A stretch of DNA of 64,000 nt from Rhodobacteraceae bacterium LMO-JJ12 (GCA_021555075.1 JAKGBX010000001.1:1364001-1428000); one strand, 5' to 3'. Counted from the first letter of the stretch, positions 1-8,349 are shown. Notes: generated from the letters alone by a model not told the origin. Numbers and translations: made by a program.

Positions 1-1161
1 ACGCACCCGACAATCCCCGACTATCAAACTCTTGAAAGCTATATTTCGGGCGGCGGATACGACGTGTTGAAACGCCTGCGCACCTCGGGCGATTGGGAAG
101 AGGTGCAAGAGCAGATGCACGTGTCCGGTCTGCGCGGTCTGGGTGGCGCTGGCTTCCCCTCGGGCAAGAAATGGGGCTTCGTGCGCGCCCATGCGGGGCC
201 GCGCTATCTGGCTGTGAACGGTGATGAGGGTGAGCCGGGAACTTTCAAGGATCGCTACCACTTAGAGCGTGAACCTCATCTTTTTTTCGAAGGTATGTTG
301 ATCGCGGCATGGGCCGTCGATGCGACCCGTGCCTATATCTACATGCGCGATGAGTATCCCGCAGTTCTTGATATATTGCGTCGTGAAATCAAGGCATTGG
401 AAGATGCTTCTTATGTGGGCAAAGGCTATATCGAACTGCGCCGCGGCGCGGGGGCCTATATCTGCGGCGAAGAAAGCGCGATGATTGAAAGCATCGAAGG
501 CAAACGCGGCATGCCACGCCATCGCCCGCCTTTCGTGGCCGAGGTCGGCCTGTTCGATCGCCCCACTCTGGTGCATAATATCGAAACCCTGCACTGGGTT
601 GCGCGGGTGATGAGAGAAGGCCCCCAAATCCTTAATTCGGTTGAGAAAAATGGGCGCAAGGGTCTGCGAAGTTATTCCGTGTCTGGCCGCGTAAAGAACC
701 CCGGCGTGCATCTCCTCCCGGCGGGGTCCACCATCCTCGATATCATCGACGCGGCGGGCGGCATGCTCGACGGTCACACCCTCAAGGCCTATCAGCCCGG
801 CGGCCCGTCTTCGGGGCTTTTACCCGCCTCGATGAACGACATCCCGCTCGATTTCGACACGCTGCAACCACACGACACCTTCATCGGTTCGGCGGCGGTC
901 GTGGTCCTGTCGCAACATGATTCCGCGCGCGCCGCCGCGCTCAACATGCTGCGCTTTTTTGAGGATGAAAGCTGTGGCCAATGCACCCCATGCCGGGTGG
1001 GCTGTGAAAAAGCGGTCAAGCTGATGCAGGCTGATCACTGGGATCAACCACTTCTGGAAGAGCTCTGCCAGGCTATGGGCGACGCCTCGATCTGTGGGCT
1101 GGGGCAGGCCGCGCCGAACCCCATTCGCCTCACCATGAAACATTTCCCTGACGAGGTTTGA
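1..1161 (+). CDS. fdsB: NAD-dependent formate dehydrogenase beta subunit (FdsB-like), 5' partial
   Basis: The reading frame is open to the first base, so the N-terminus lies outside the window. The visible 386 codons carry the NuoF-type FMN/NADH fold (GLRGLGGAGFPSGKKW, then NGDEGEPGTFKDR and GAGAYICGEESAMIES), an SLBB region, and a C-terminal 4Fe-4S motif ESCGQCTPCRVGC at about 967-1005. By family knowledge this subunit passes electrons from the molybdenum/tungsten alpha subunit to NAD+. It differs clearly from complex I NuoF: it has the ICGLGQAAPNP ending typical of FdsB and HoxF-like proteins and lacks the usual complex I spacing. The next gene is convergent, so no alpha subunit follows; it must lie upstream or elsewhere. 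A related NAD-linked hydrogenase or dehydrogenase subunit remains possible. Confidence 0.8.
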   Translation, partial: THPTIPDYQTLESYISGGGYDVLKRLRTSGDWEEVQEQMHVSGLRGLGGAGFPSGKKWGFVRAHAGPRYLAVNGDEGEPGTFKDRYHLEREPHLFFEGMLIAAWAVDATRAYIYMRDEYPAVLDILRREIKALEDASYVGKGYIELRRGAGAYICGEESAMIESIEGKRGMPRHRPPFVAEVGLFDRPTLVHNIETLHWVARVMREGPQILNSVEKNGRKGLRSYSVSGRVKNPGVHLLPAGSTILDIIDAAGGMLDGHTLKAYQPGGPSSGLLPASMNDIPLDFDTLQPHDTFIGSAAVVVLSQHDSARAAALNMLRFFEDESCGQCTPCRVGCEKAVKLMQADHWDQPLLEELCQAMGDASICGLGQAAPNPIRLTMKHFPDEV

Positions 1162-1167
1162 ACCGCC

Positions 1168-1407
1168 TTAGCGCGCGCCCAAAATCCGCTGCCAAAGCCG
1201 CCCGCCAAACCGCGGCATCAGCCACATATAGGCGATCACGGCGGCAAACAGCACCAGCGCGGGCAGGCCGTTCAACTCGAACCCGCCCTCGGTGGTATTG
1301 CCGGTGAATTTGGCGATCAGATAGCCGAACAGTATAAAGCTGGTCAGCAGATCAAGGATAAAGGCCACAACGACCTTCCAAGTCGCCGGGCGGGTGTCTT
1401 CAGTCAT
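1168..1407 (-). CDS. small RDD-like membrane protein
   Basis: This 79-residue protein has two hydrophobic segments, around residues 12-30 and 45-65. The start TWKVVVAFILDLLTS resembles the first helix of RDD-family proteins, but the protein is too short to be a full RDD protein. I chose the ATG at 1407 because AGGAGCT lies six bases upstream; a longer frame to 1497 has no such site. It is convergent with the formate dehydrogenase gene, with only a few bases between them, and divergent from the YhhN-like gene. Its function is unknown. Confidence 0.65.
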   Translation of the reverse strand: MTEDTRPATWKVVVAFILDLLTSFILFGYLIAKFTGNTTEGGFELNGLPALVLFAAVIAYMWLMPRFGGRLWQRILGAR

Positions 1408-1533
1408 ATGCGTAGCTCCTAAAAATGTCCTTGCCCGTAATATGCCTGCAACCTGTCCCGGCTGGCAAGAACTCTGGAAGTGCCGCAAGGTGATCATTCC
1501 CTCACGCCGCGACCTGCATTAGCGTGCCCCCCG

Positions 1534-2220
1534 ATGAGCCATCTTTTCTCCATCCCCGGCATCCTGCCACTCGCGCTTGTCGCCGCTGCCCTCGCCGCGT
1601 TCTATTGGTTGTGGTTTTGCTATCGCACGGCAAGTTGGGCAAAATCGGTGGTGAAAACTGCCTCGGTCCTGGCGCTGACTTTGGCCGCAGCACTGGCAGG
1701 CGGGCCAGCGTCACTCATTGCCGCGCTCTTGCTCTGCGCATTGGGGGATTACCTGCTTTCGCGCCCCTCCGAGGCACAATTCATGGCCGGAATAGGCGCT
1801 TTCGCCGCCGGTCATATCGCCTATGTCGTGCTGTTTCTGACCCATCCGCTGGCCCAGCCCGAAACCCTTCTCGTCATGCCACAAACGGTTTACATCGCGC
1901 TCTTGGCGGGGTTTGGCGTCGTGATGGCGCTGCTTCTCTGGGCGCGCGCCGGTGCGATGCGCGTGCCGGTTCTGTTTTACATTCCGGTCATCCTGTCGAT
2001 GGGGGCAGGGGTTCTGGCGCTGCCTGCGCTTGGCCCGCTCGCCCTCGCGCACCCTGCCGCGTTGCTCTTCATCCTGTCGGATTTCACCCTCGCGATGGAG
2101 CTTTTCGTGTTGCCCGAGCGCCAGCGCTTGCGCCGCTATACGCCCTTTATTGTCTGGCCCACCTATTGGGGCGCGCAGGCGCTCTTTTTCCTTGCTTTCG
2201 CGGCTCATCTACCCGTTTGA
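1534..2220 (+). CDS. YhhN/TMEM86 family membrane protein (lysoplasmalogenase-like)
   Basis: The protein has 228 residues and about eight closely packed hydrophobic helices. It carries the family hallmarks ALLLCALGDYLL near residue 70 and LFILSDFTLAMELF near residue 185, whose conserved Asp residues are thought to form the active site of TMEM86 lysoplasmalogenases. Bacterial members are usually annotated only as YhhN family, and a lysoplasmalogen substrate is not established here. The start at 1534 is preferred over an in-frame start 18 codons earlier because the protein then begins directly before its first membrane helix. It is convergent with the downstream transglycosylase gene, only 4 bp away. 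Confidence 0.8.
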   Translation: MSHLFSIPGILPLALVAAALAAFYWLWFCYRTASWAKSVVKTASVLALTLAAALAGGPASLIAALLLCALGDYLLSRPSEAQFMAGIGAFAAGHIAYVVLFLTHPLAQPETLLVMPQTVYIALLAGFGVVMALLLWARAGAMRVPVLFYIPVILSMGAGVLALPALGPLALAHPAALLFILSDFTLAMELFVLPERQRLRRYTPFIVWPTYWGAQALFFLAFAAHLPV

Positions 2221-2224
2221 ACGC

Positions 2225-3115
2225 TCATTTCCCGTTGCGATAGACGGCACAGATACAGCCCTTCGCGCGCAGCTTGCGGCACAAACCATGCGCCGCCTTC
2301 GCTTCATCCTGCCCGATCCGTGCCATCCAATAGCCGCCCTTGCGGCTGGCCCGGCTCTTTTGCCAGACAAGATCCAGCCGCTTGCCCTTGATCAACGCCG
2401 AACAGGCCCGGGTTTTTTCATCAAACCGCGCCCGCGCTTCTGCCTTGCTGGTGCCAAAGGCCAATTGCACCCCCCAGGGCGCAATCCGTGGCTTGGGCCG
2501 GGGCATGGGCGATAGACGCCGGTTTTGCGCCATATCGAAACAGGCGGCGGCAACCCCCTTGTCCTTGGCCAGCCGCAGATCGGGCACCTTCACATCCTCC
2601 TCAAGCCAATCCTCATGGCTCAGCCCGGTGATGAGCGCCACATAGTCCACCGTTTCGCGCATCAGCCCGCCAGTTCCCGCAATCAACCCCTCGGCGCGCC
2701 GCTCGCCTCCGTTATAGCCCACGGCCGCCAGTCCAAGGTTGCCATACCGCTCCGCCATTTCGGCCAGATACCGGGCTGAATGATCCAACGCCTCGGCCGC
2801 ATTGAACGCATCGCGCAGGCCGCGCCGTTTGGCCGTGTGGGGCATGAATTGCGCAATCCCCTGCGCCCCCGCCGGGCTTATTGCAAACGGGTCAAACCGG
2901 CTCTCCTGCCAGATAAGACGCGCGAAAAACCCCGAATCAAGCCCATAGCGCGCGCTGAAAACTTCGATTGCCTGACAGGTGTCACGCACGAAATACGCTG
3001 CACGAATGCACCGCACATCCTGCAATTTGCCACTCGAACAGGTCTGATCCGGCGGGTCGCCCCGCGCACCCGCCCCCAACCCGACAAACAAGACAATCCA
3101 AAGCATGCGCATCAT
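2225..3115 (-). CDS. secreted lytic transglycosylase with C-terminal SPOR-like region
   Basis: The N-terminal hydrophobic stretch MLWIVLFVGLGAGARG is a signal peptide. An SLT goose-lysozyme-like domain follows, with the catalytic Glu in ARLIWQESRFDP, then the conserved AGAQGIAQFMP and AVGYNGGERR. The last 50 residues (MARIGQDEAKAAHGLCRKL and following) resemble a SPOR domain that binds denuded glycan. The expected role is non-hydrolytic cleavage of peptidoglycan in the periplasm. Several in-frame ATG codons lie at 3124, 3115, 3112 and 3106; GGATGGGG just before 3115 favours that one. It is divergent from ftsY, with about 95 bp for both promoters. Confidence 0.85.
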   Translation of the reverse strand: MMRMLWIVLFVGLGAGARGDPPDQTCSSGKLQDVRCIRAAYFVRDTCQAIEVFSARYGLDSGFFARLIWQESRFDPFAISPAGAQGIAQFMPHTAKRRGLRDAFNAAEALDHSARYLAEMAERYGNLGLAAVGYNGGERRAEGLIAGTGGLMRETVDYVALITGLSHEDWLEEDVKVPDLRLAKDKGVAAACFDMAQNRRLSPMPRPKPRIAPWGVQLAFGTSKAEARARFDEKTRACSALIKGKRLDLVWQKSRASRKGGYWMARIGQDEAKAAHGLCRKLRAKGCICAVYRNGK

Positions 3116-3210
3116 GCGCCCCATCCTGCCTGCCGCCCGCCTCTGCGTCCATGCCACCTTTTCATGCCCGCGCAGGGGCATTAGATGGGAGGAAAGAAAA
3201 AGGGGCGCCC

Positions 3211-4662
3211 ATGTCATTCTTCAAGAAGCTCAAGTCCAAACTGTTCAAATCCTCCTCCCGGCTTGAGGAAGGGCTTGATGCGATTGTCCAGGAAGGCGGC
3301 GAGGCGGAAGAAATCGTTTCTTCCGCCCAACCCGAAGAGACCCCGACGCCTGAACCTGCCCCGGTTCCAGAACCCGACCCCAAACCAGAACCCACGCCGC
3401 AACCCACGCCAGAACCAGAACCGGTTCCGACTCCTGAGCCGCAAGAAGTTCCCACCCCAACACCGACGCCTGAACCGGAGCCAACCCCGGTTGAAAAGCC
3501 CGCGCCCCAGCCCGAGCCGTCTCCAGCGCCGGAACCCAAACCAACCCCGCGCCCGGAGCCACAACCTGAACCAAAACCTGAACCAAGCCCCATCCCCGAG
3601 GTGCCCCCGGCTCGTGACCCGATCCCGGCGCCGACCCCGGTCGAAATTCCAGACTCCACACCCAGCGAATCGCCGATGCCCGCCGATCCGCCACCTTCCC
3701 CCACCCCTGTCGAGATCCCTGTCGAAACCCTGGGCACCCCCGCCGCCTCGGCCAAGCAATCAACCAGTGAAAGCATCACACCCGGCTTCCTTGGGCGCAT
3801 TTTCAAGCGTGAGAAGAAAACCGTCCTGCGCCGCGTGCTTGACGACGACATGCTCGAACAACTTGAAGAGCTGCTCATCGCCTCTGACATGGGCGTCGAC
3901 ACGGCCCTGCGGATTACGGCCAACATGGCCGAAGGTCGCTATGGCACCAAGGTCTCCACCGACGAGATCAAGCGCCTGCTTTCAAACGAGATCAGCCGCG
4001 TGATGGAGGAGGTCGCCCGCCCGATGCCGCTTTATACCAAGAAGCCGCAGGTCGTGCTGGTGGTCGGCGTCAACGGCTCGGGCAAGACCACAACCATCGG
4101 CAAGCTTGCCTCGCAATTCAAAGCTGCGGGCAAACAAGTGGTGATTGCGGCGGGCGATACCTTCCGCGCCGCTGCGGTTGAACAATTGCAGGTCTGGGGG
4201 GATCGCGCCGGTGTGCCGGTCCTCACCGCGCCCGAAGGCTCCGACCCGGCCAGCCTCGCCTTTGACGCGCTGAAAAAGGCCGAGACCGACGGCGCCGACC
4301 TTTTGATGATAGACACCGCGGGTCGATTGCAAAACCGCGCCGATTTGATGGAGGAACTGGCCAAGATTGTTCGCGTTATCCGCAAGATCGACCCCACTGC
4401 GCCGCACAACACACTTTTGGTGCTTGATGCGACCACCGGACAAAACGCGCTTTCTCAGGTCGAAACCTTCCAGAAACTCGCCGATGTAACGGGTCTCGTG
4501 ATGACCAAGCTTGATGGCACCGCCAAGGGCGGCGTGCTGGTGGCGCTGGCTGACAAGTTTGGCCTGCCGATCCATGCCATCGGTGTGGGTGAACAAATCG
4601 ACGATCTCGCCCCCTTCGATCCGGCCGAATTCGCCGCCGCCCTGACCGGAGTGGAGGCATGA
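3211..4662 (+). CDS. ftsY: signal recognition particle receptor FtsY
   Basis: This is the SRP receptor GTPase, which docks ribosome-SRP complexes at the inner membrane. The 483-residue protein begins MSFFKKLKSKLF, a basic amphipathic membrane anchor. Residues about 45-170 form a Pro/Glu-rich linker made of PEP, PTPEP and PKPEP tandems. The N domain follows, then the G domain with GVNGSGKTTTIGKLA (about residue 285), GDTFRAAA, DTAGR (about 366) and TKLDGTAKGG (about 431). The acidic linker matches the variable A domain of FtsY in position and charge but is unusually Pro-rich and low in complexity. The ATG at 3211 was chosen because the anchor begins there. Confidence 0.97.
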   Translation: MSFFKKLKSKLFKSSSRLEEGLDAIVQEGGEAEEIVSSAQPEETPTPEPAPVPEPDPKPEPTPQPTPEPEPVPTPEPQEVPTPTPTPEPEPTPVEKPAPQPEPSPAPEPKPTPRPEPQPEPKPEPSPIPEVPPARDPIPAPTPVEIPDSTPSESPMPADPPPSPTPVEIPVETLGTPAASAKQSTSESITPGFLGRIFKREKKTVLRRVLDDDMLEQLEELLIASDMGVDTALRITANMAEGRYGTKVSTDEIKRLLSNEISRVMEEVARPMPLYTKKPQVVLVVGVNGSGKTTTIGKLASQFKAAGKQVVIAAGDTFRAAAVEQLQVWGDRAGVPVLTAPEGSDPASLAFDALKKAETDGADLLMIDTAGRLQNRADLMEELAKIVRVIRKIDPTAPHNTLLVLDATTGQNALSQVETFQKLADVTGLVMTKLDGTAKGGVLVALADKFGLPIHAIGVGEQIDDLAPFDPAEFAAALTGVEA

Positions 4663-4712
4663 TTGAGGAGCGCGCAACGTGAAGCTTTTGCATTGCGACG
4701 CGGCGTACGCGT

Positions 4713-5195
4713 CTATTCTTGCTTGGCGAGTCTCGCGATCTGACCCAGAATCAGCAATACAACCAGAATGATCCCTGTCGTCATCGCGGCCAGCGGCATT
4801 TGCCCCGCACCACACGCCAGCCCGATAGCGCCACACAGCCAGAGCGACGCGCCCGTGGTAATGTTGCGCACCTCGCCGCCGGAGGTAAAAATGATACCAG
4901 CCGCCAGAAAGGCGACACCTGCCGTCACCGCCTCAACCAATCGTAGCGGGTCGACCCTAAGTGCGTCCTGCGCGCCAAACGGCATACTGGCCAGCTGTTG
5001 GCTGACAATGATGAACAAACAGGCCGCCAATGACACCAGCATATGCGTGCGAAGCCCGGCAGGCTTGTTCCAGAATTCCCGCTCAAATCCAATTAACCCG
5101 GCCAGAACCATGGCGGCAATCAAGCGCGTCGCCGCAACAATTGGCGGAACGGCAGAAAAAGTACCGTTCAGCTCATTGAGAATAATATCAAACAC
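4713..5195 (-). CDS. MgtC/SapB family membrane protein
   Basis: The 160-residue protein has four or five membrane helices and the MgtC signatures RLIAAMVLAGLIGFEREF, PAGLRTHMLVSLAACLF and FLAAGIIF. Only the membrane domain is present, so it is the short form without the C-terminal ACT-like cytosolic domain of Salmonella MgtC. Proteins of this family are linked to magnesium stress and F-type ATPase modulation, but short forms are mostly uncharacterised. It is convergent with ftsY, with 50 bp between the stop codons. No Mg2+ leader is visible in the short upstream region. Confidence 0.85.
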   Translation of the reverse strand: MFDIILNELNGTFSAVPPIVAATRLIAAMVLAGLIGFEREFWNKPAGLRTHMLVSLAACLFIIVSQQLASMPFGAQDALRVDPLRLVEAVTAGVAFLAAGIIFTSGGEVRNITTGASLWLCGAIGLACGAGQMPLAAMTTGIILVVLLILGQIARLAKQE

Positions 5196-5276
5196 GCGTC
5201 CCTCGCAAATTGCTCACATCCCGAACCAACGCCCCAGGATAGAAAAGGTTCCGATTGATCCGGGGCAGGGTGTGTC

Positions 5277-6179
5277 ATGAGCGATTGGATCATCTCTCTT
5301 GAAGGCACCGAAGCAGGCCACCGCGCCGCAATGGGCCTAGCGCTGTTGGCGGCCTTCCTGCACGCGGTCTTTGGCGCGTTGCAAAAGGGGCGGTTCGACC
5401 CTTGGCTGTCGCGCGGCGCGATTGATGGCTTTTATGCGCTGATCGCTGCGCCGCTGGCGCTGTTCGTCGTGCCTTGGCCCGAACCGCACATGTGGCTGCT
5501 CTTTGCTGGAGCCTGGGCCATTCACACCGCCTACAAGGTGCTCCAAGCGATGACCTACACGCGCGGTGCCTATACGGTGGTCTACCCGGTGGTGCGCGGC
5601 ACTGGCCCGCTGTTTGCCGTAATCGGCGCATGGCTGATTTTTGGCGAGACCTTCACGGCCATTCAATGGCTCGGCGTCTTCACCTTGCTGGCGGGTATCT
5701 ACGGTCTTGCGGTCTATAACCTGCGCACCATTACCGTTGATCGCGAAACCATGCCGCTCGCACTTGGTCTTGCCGTGATCACCGGAATGTTTGTGGCGTT
5801 TTACACCACATTTGACGCCTACGGCATCCGTGCCACCGCCAATCCTTTCACGTTCCTTGCGTGGTTTTTCATGATCGACGGGCTTACTTTTCCGGTGATT
5901 GCCGCATTGCGCTACCGCTCGCTGCTCGCGCCTCCACCACTCGCCCCGCTATTGCGCATGGGCTTCATGGGCGCCTTCATCGCATTCGCCTCCTTTGGCT
6001 CGATCATGCTGGCCACGCGCCTCGACAAAGTCGGCGAGGCGGCGGTTTTGCGCGAAACCTCCACCGTCTTTGCTGCCCTGATCGGCTGGCTGATGCTGGG
6101 TGAGCGCACAGGTCCCCGCCGAATTGCCCTTATGGCCTTGATCGCAGCGGGCGCCGTGATAGTTGAGATGGGCGGATAG
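5277..6179 (+). CDS. DMT-superfamily (EamA) transporter
   Basis: This 300-residue protein has ten predicted helices in two EamA repeats, roughly residues 20-140 and 160-298. Both repeats end in the usual GE motif (WLIFGETFTAIQWLGV and LMLGERTGPRRIALM). Family members export small metabolites or amino acids across the inner membrane, and the substrate cannot be read from the sequence. The start codon follows a short intergenic region with GGGGCAGG upstream. It ends 8 bp before the yciB start, so the two are probably cotranscribed. Confidence 0.85.
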   Translation: MSDWIISLEGTEAGHRAAMGLALLAAFLHAVFGALQKGRFDPWLSRGAIDGFYALIAAPLALFVVPWPEPHMWLLFAGAWAIHTAYKVLQAMTYTRGAYTVVYPVVRGTGPLFAVIGAWLIFGETFTAIQWLGVFTLLAGIYGLAVYNLRTITVDRETMPLALGLAVITGMFVAFYTTFDAYGIRATANPFTFLAWFFMIDGLTFPVIAALRYRSLLAPPPLAPLLRMGFMGAFIAFASFGSIMLATRLDKVGEAAVLRETSTVFAALIGWLMLGERTGPRRIALMALIAAGAVIVEMGG

Positions 6180-6187
6180 GAGAGACC

Positions 6188-6814
6188 ATGACCCAGACCG
6201 ACCCCAATCAGACCCCTGATCAGCCCAAAGCCATCAGCCCATTGTTGAAAATGGCGCTCGAACTTGGGCCGGTGATCTTGTTCTTTATTGCCTATGTAAA
6301 GCTCAAGGACGAGGTTTATACCATCGGCGGCACTGATTATGCCGGGTTCATCATCGTCACCGCCGGGTTCATTCCGCTGATGATCGCCTCCACGGGCATC
6401 CTGTGGTGGCTCACCGGGCATCTGTCGAAAATGCAGATCATGACGGTGGTTCTGGTGGTGGTCTTTGGTGGCTTGTCGGTCTGGCTCAACGATCCGCGTT
6501 TCATCAAGATGAAGCCGACAATCCTTTATCTTTTCTTTGCAGGAGCCCTCGGCGCGGGGCTGTTGCAGGGTAAAAGCTATCTGCGCGGGTTGATGGATGG
6601 CGTTATGCCGCTGACACATGAGGGCTGGATGCTTTTGACCAAACGCCTCACCGCCTTCTTCCTCGGTCTTGCCGTCGCGAACGAGCTGGTCTGGCGGCTG
6701 ATGTCTGAACAGGCTTGGGTGAACTTCAAGACCTTCGGTTTGACGGCGGCGATCTTCGTCTTCTTCATGACACAGGGCAAACTCTTCAAAGAGTATAATT
6801 CAGGCGAAGAATAA
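6188..6814 (+). CDS. yciB: inner membrane septation protein YciB/IspZ
   Basis: The 208-residue protein has five or six membrane helices. It has the family pattern LLKMALELGPVILFFIAY near the N-terminus, and NDPRFIKMKPTILYLFFAG followed by WMLLTKRLTAFFLGLAVANE in the middle. YciB is needed for normal septation and envelope integrity in several proteobacteria, through an unclear mechanism. The gene follows the EamA transporter at 8 bp with GGAGAGACC as ribosome binding site, so it is probably the second gene of that operon. It ends before the metZ regulatory leader. Confidence 0.93.
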   Translation: MTQTDPNQTPDQPKAISPLLKMALELGPVILFFIAYVKLKDEVYTIGGTDYAGFIIVTAGFIPLMIASTGILWWLTGHLSKMQIMTVVLVVVFGGLSVWLNDPRFIKMKPTILYLFFAGALGAGLLQGKSYLRGLMDGVMPLTHEGWMLLTKRLTAFFLGLAVANELVWRLMSEQAWVNFKTFGLTAAIFVFFMTQGKLFKEYNSGEE

Positions 6815-6872
6815 CCGCGCCCGCGCCCCTCTGCGCACGCCGCCCTCTTTGGTAATTTCTGCAGGCCTCACA

Positions 6873-6902
6873 TTGACAGCCGTCCATTGCGCGCGCTATC
6901 AG
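6873..6902 (+). promoter_or_regulatory. putative sigma-70 promoter of metZ leader
   Basis: A perfect TTGACA (6873-6878) is followed 18 bp later by TATCAG (6897-6902). Transcription would start about seven bases further on, directly at the 5' stem of the riboswitch at 6909. The positional fit to the aptamer supports it. The -10 match is only moderate. Confidence 0.6.
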
Positions 6903-6908
6903 CGCGTC

Positions 6909-6963
6909 AGTGGCGATTTGTTACCGGATTGCGGGCCACTTAAAATAATTCCGCTAAAGAGGT
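6909..6963 (+). promoter_or_regulatory. SAM-II riboswitch aptamer
   Basis: The segment matches the SAM-II (metA-motif) RNA of alphaproteobacteria. Stem AGTGGC/GCCACT (6909-6914 with 6935-6940) encloses the conserved loop GATTTG..ACCGGATTGC. The downstream strand holds TTAAAATAATTC and the invariant GCTAAAGAGG ending at 6963. SAM-II forms an H-type pseudoknot that binds S-adenosylmethionine and turns off methionine synthesis genes. The downstream gene is metZ, a known target class. Here the metZ start and its own ribosome binding site lie 70 bp further on, behind a terminator. Confidence 0.9.
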
Positions 6964-6974
6964 CATCGGATGGG

Positions 6975-7008
6975 AAACCCCGTCGCTTGACCGCGACCGG
7001 GTTTTTTT
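6975..7008 (+). terminator. intrinsic terminator between SAM-II aptamer and metZ
   Basis: CCCCGTCGC (6978-6986) and GCGACCGGG (6993-7001) form a stem with one C-C mismatch and a six-base loop. Three A-T pairs extend it at the base and seven T residues follow (7002-7008). The position, right after the aptamer and ahead of the metZ ribosome binding site AGGAG at 7031-7035, fits transcription attenuation as the riboswitch output. Confidence 0.8.
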
Positions 7009-7041
7009 GTTTGAGGCCACGCGCCTCGAAAGGAGCGACCG

Positions 7042-8223
7042 ATGAGCGACAATTGGAACCCACGCACCAAAGCGGTGCATGGCGGCACCCGCAGATCCCA
7101 GTACAACGAAGTCAGCGAGGCGATTTTCCTCACGCAGGGCTTTGTCTATGACACCGCCGAACAGGCCGAGGCACGGTTCATTGAAACCGGCCCCGATGAA
7201 TTCATCTATGCCCGCTACGGCAACCCCACCGTGGCAATGTTTGAAACCCGCATGGCCGGTCTCGAAGGGTCCGAGGATGCCTTTGCCACCGCTTCGGGCA
7301 TGGCCGCCGTCAATGCCGCACTGGTTGCGCCCTTGAAGGCGGGCGATCACGTCGTCGCGGCACGCGCGCTTTTCGGTTCCTGCCTCTATATCCTGGATGA
7401 GATCCTGCCGCGCTTCGGGGTCGAGGTCACATTGGTCGACGGCACTGACCTCGCCCAGTGGGAAGCGGCCCTGCGCCCCGACACCAAACTGGTGTTCTTT
7501 GAATCCGTCTCCAATCCGACGCTCGAAGTGATCGACATCACCGCCGTTTCTGCCCTTGCACATAAGGTCGGCGCAACCGTTGTCGTCGACAATGTTTTTG
7601 CCACGCCAGTCTTTTCAAACGCCATCGCGCAAGGTGCCGATGTGGTGGTCTATTCCGCCACCAAACACATCGATGGGCAGGGGCGCGCACTTGGCGGCGT
7701 CGTGCTCGGCACGCGTGAATTTATCCGCAAAACCATCGAACCCTACATGAAACACACCGGCGGTGCGATGTCGCCCTTTACCGCCTGGATCATGCTCAAA
7801 GGGCTGGAAACCATCGACCTGCGCGTCAAGGCCCAAGCGGCAACCGCGCTGGCCATGGCCAATGCGCTGCAAGGTCATGCGAAACTCGCGCGCACGATCT
7901 ATCCCGGCCATCCGGGCCATGCGCAACATGATCTGGTCAAATCCCAGATGGGGCAGGGCGGCACAGTGGTCTCGCTTGATCTCGCGGGTGGGCAGGCGGC
8001 GGCGTTCCGCTTCCTGAATGCGCTTCAGATCGCGGTGATCTCGAATAACCTCGGTGATGCCAAATCAATCGTCACCCACCCGGCGACCACCACCCATCAA
8101 CGCCTGCCGGACGATCAGAAAATCACCCTTGGCATCACCCCCGGGTTGGTGCGGTTCTCGCTCGGCCTCGAAGATACTGACGACCTCATCGCCGACGTGC
8201 TGCAAGCCCTCGATACCGCCTGA
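7042..8223 (+). CDS. metZ: O-succinylhomoserine sulfhydrylase
   Basis: This is a PLP-dependent Cys/Met metabolism enzyme of 393 residues that makes homocysteine from O-succinylhomoserine and sulfide. The PLP Lys is K208 in YSATKHIDGQGR, and the FIYARYGNPTVAMFE and FASGMAAVNAAL-like regions are typical. The IDGQGRALGG context after the lysine separates MetZ from the longer MetY proteins, which have an insertion. Control by the upstream SAM-II leader agrees with the assignment. A perfect 8-bp hairpin (8230-8250) follows the stop codon. Confidence 0.95.
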   Translation: MSDNWNPRTKAVHGGTRRSQYNEVSEAIFLTQGFVYDTAEQAEARFIETGPDEFIYARYGNPTVAMFETRMAGLEGSEDAFATASGMAAVNAALVAPLKAGDHVVAARALFGSCLYILDEILPRFGVEVTLVDGTDLAQWEAALRPDTKLVFFESVSNPTLEVIDITAVSALAHKVGATVVVDNVFATPVFSNAIAQGADVVVYSATKHIDGQGRALGGVVLGTREFIRKTIEPYMKHTGGAMSPFTAWIMLKGLETIDLRVKAQAATALAMANALQGHAKLARTIYPGHPGHAQHDLVKSQMGQGGTVVSLDLAGGQAAAFRFLNALQIAVISNNLGDAKSIVTHPATTTHQRLPDDQKITLGITPGLVRFSLGLEDTDDLIADVLQALDTA

Positions 8224-8229
8224 ACCACG

Positions 8230-8250
8230 GGCCTCCCCCGGCGGGAGGCC
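8230..8250 (+). terminator. hairpin after metZ
   Basis: GGCCTCCC (8230-8237) and GGGAGGCC (8243-8250) form a perfect stem with a five-base loop, starting 7 bp after the metZ stop. No T run follows, so it may protect the 3' end or terminate weakly. Confidence 0.55.
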
Positions 8251-8327
8251 TGTCTCACGCAAATGTGACGGGTGTGCTCAAAGTTGCCCAGAGCGTGCCT
8301 ATTCGGGCGCAATCTTGCATCACTGGC

Positions 8328-8349
8328 AAAAAAGGCGGGCAATACCGCC
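8328..8349 (-). terminator. minus-strand terminator-like hairpin in the metZ-folE2 gap
   Basis: Read on the minus strand, GGCGG (8349-8345), loop TATTGC, CCGCC (8338-8334) and six T residues (8333-8328) form a compact intrinsic terminator. No minus-strand protein gene lies to its right before folE2 begins, so the transcript it ends would be a short non-coding RNA. The T run is on the wrong side for plus-strand transcription. Confidence 0.45.

Noticed and set aside
1-1161. Complex I subunit NuoF as the identity of the first gene.
   Set aside because: The FMN and 4Fe-4S motifs are shared, but the C-terminal sequence and the SLBB region match FdsB-like proteins, and no other nuo genes are nearby.
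3162-3926. Gly/Ser-rich minus-strand frames opposite ftsY.
   Set aside because: They are the complement of the Pro/Glu codon repeats in the FtsY linker.
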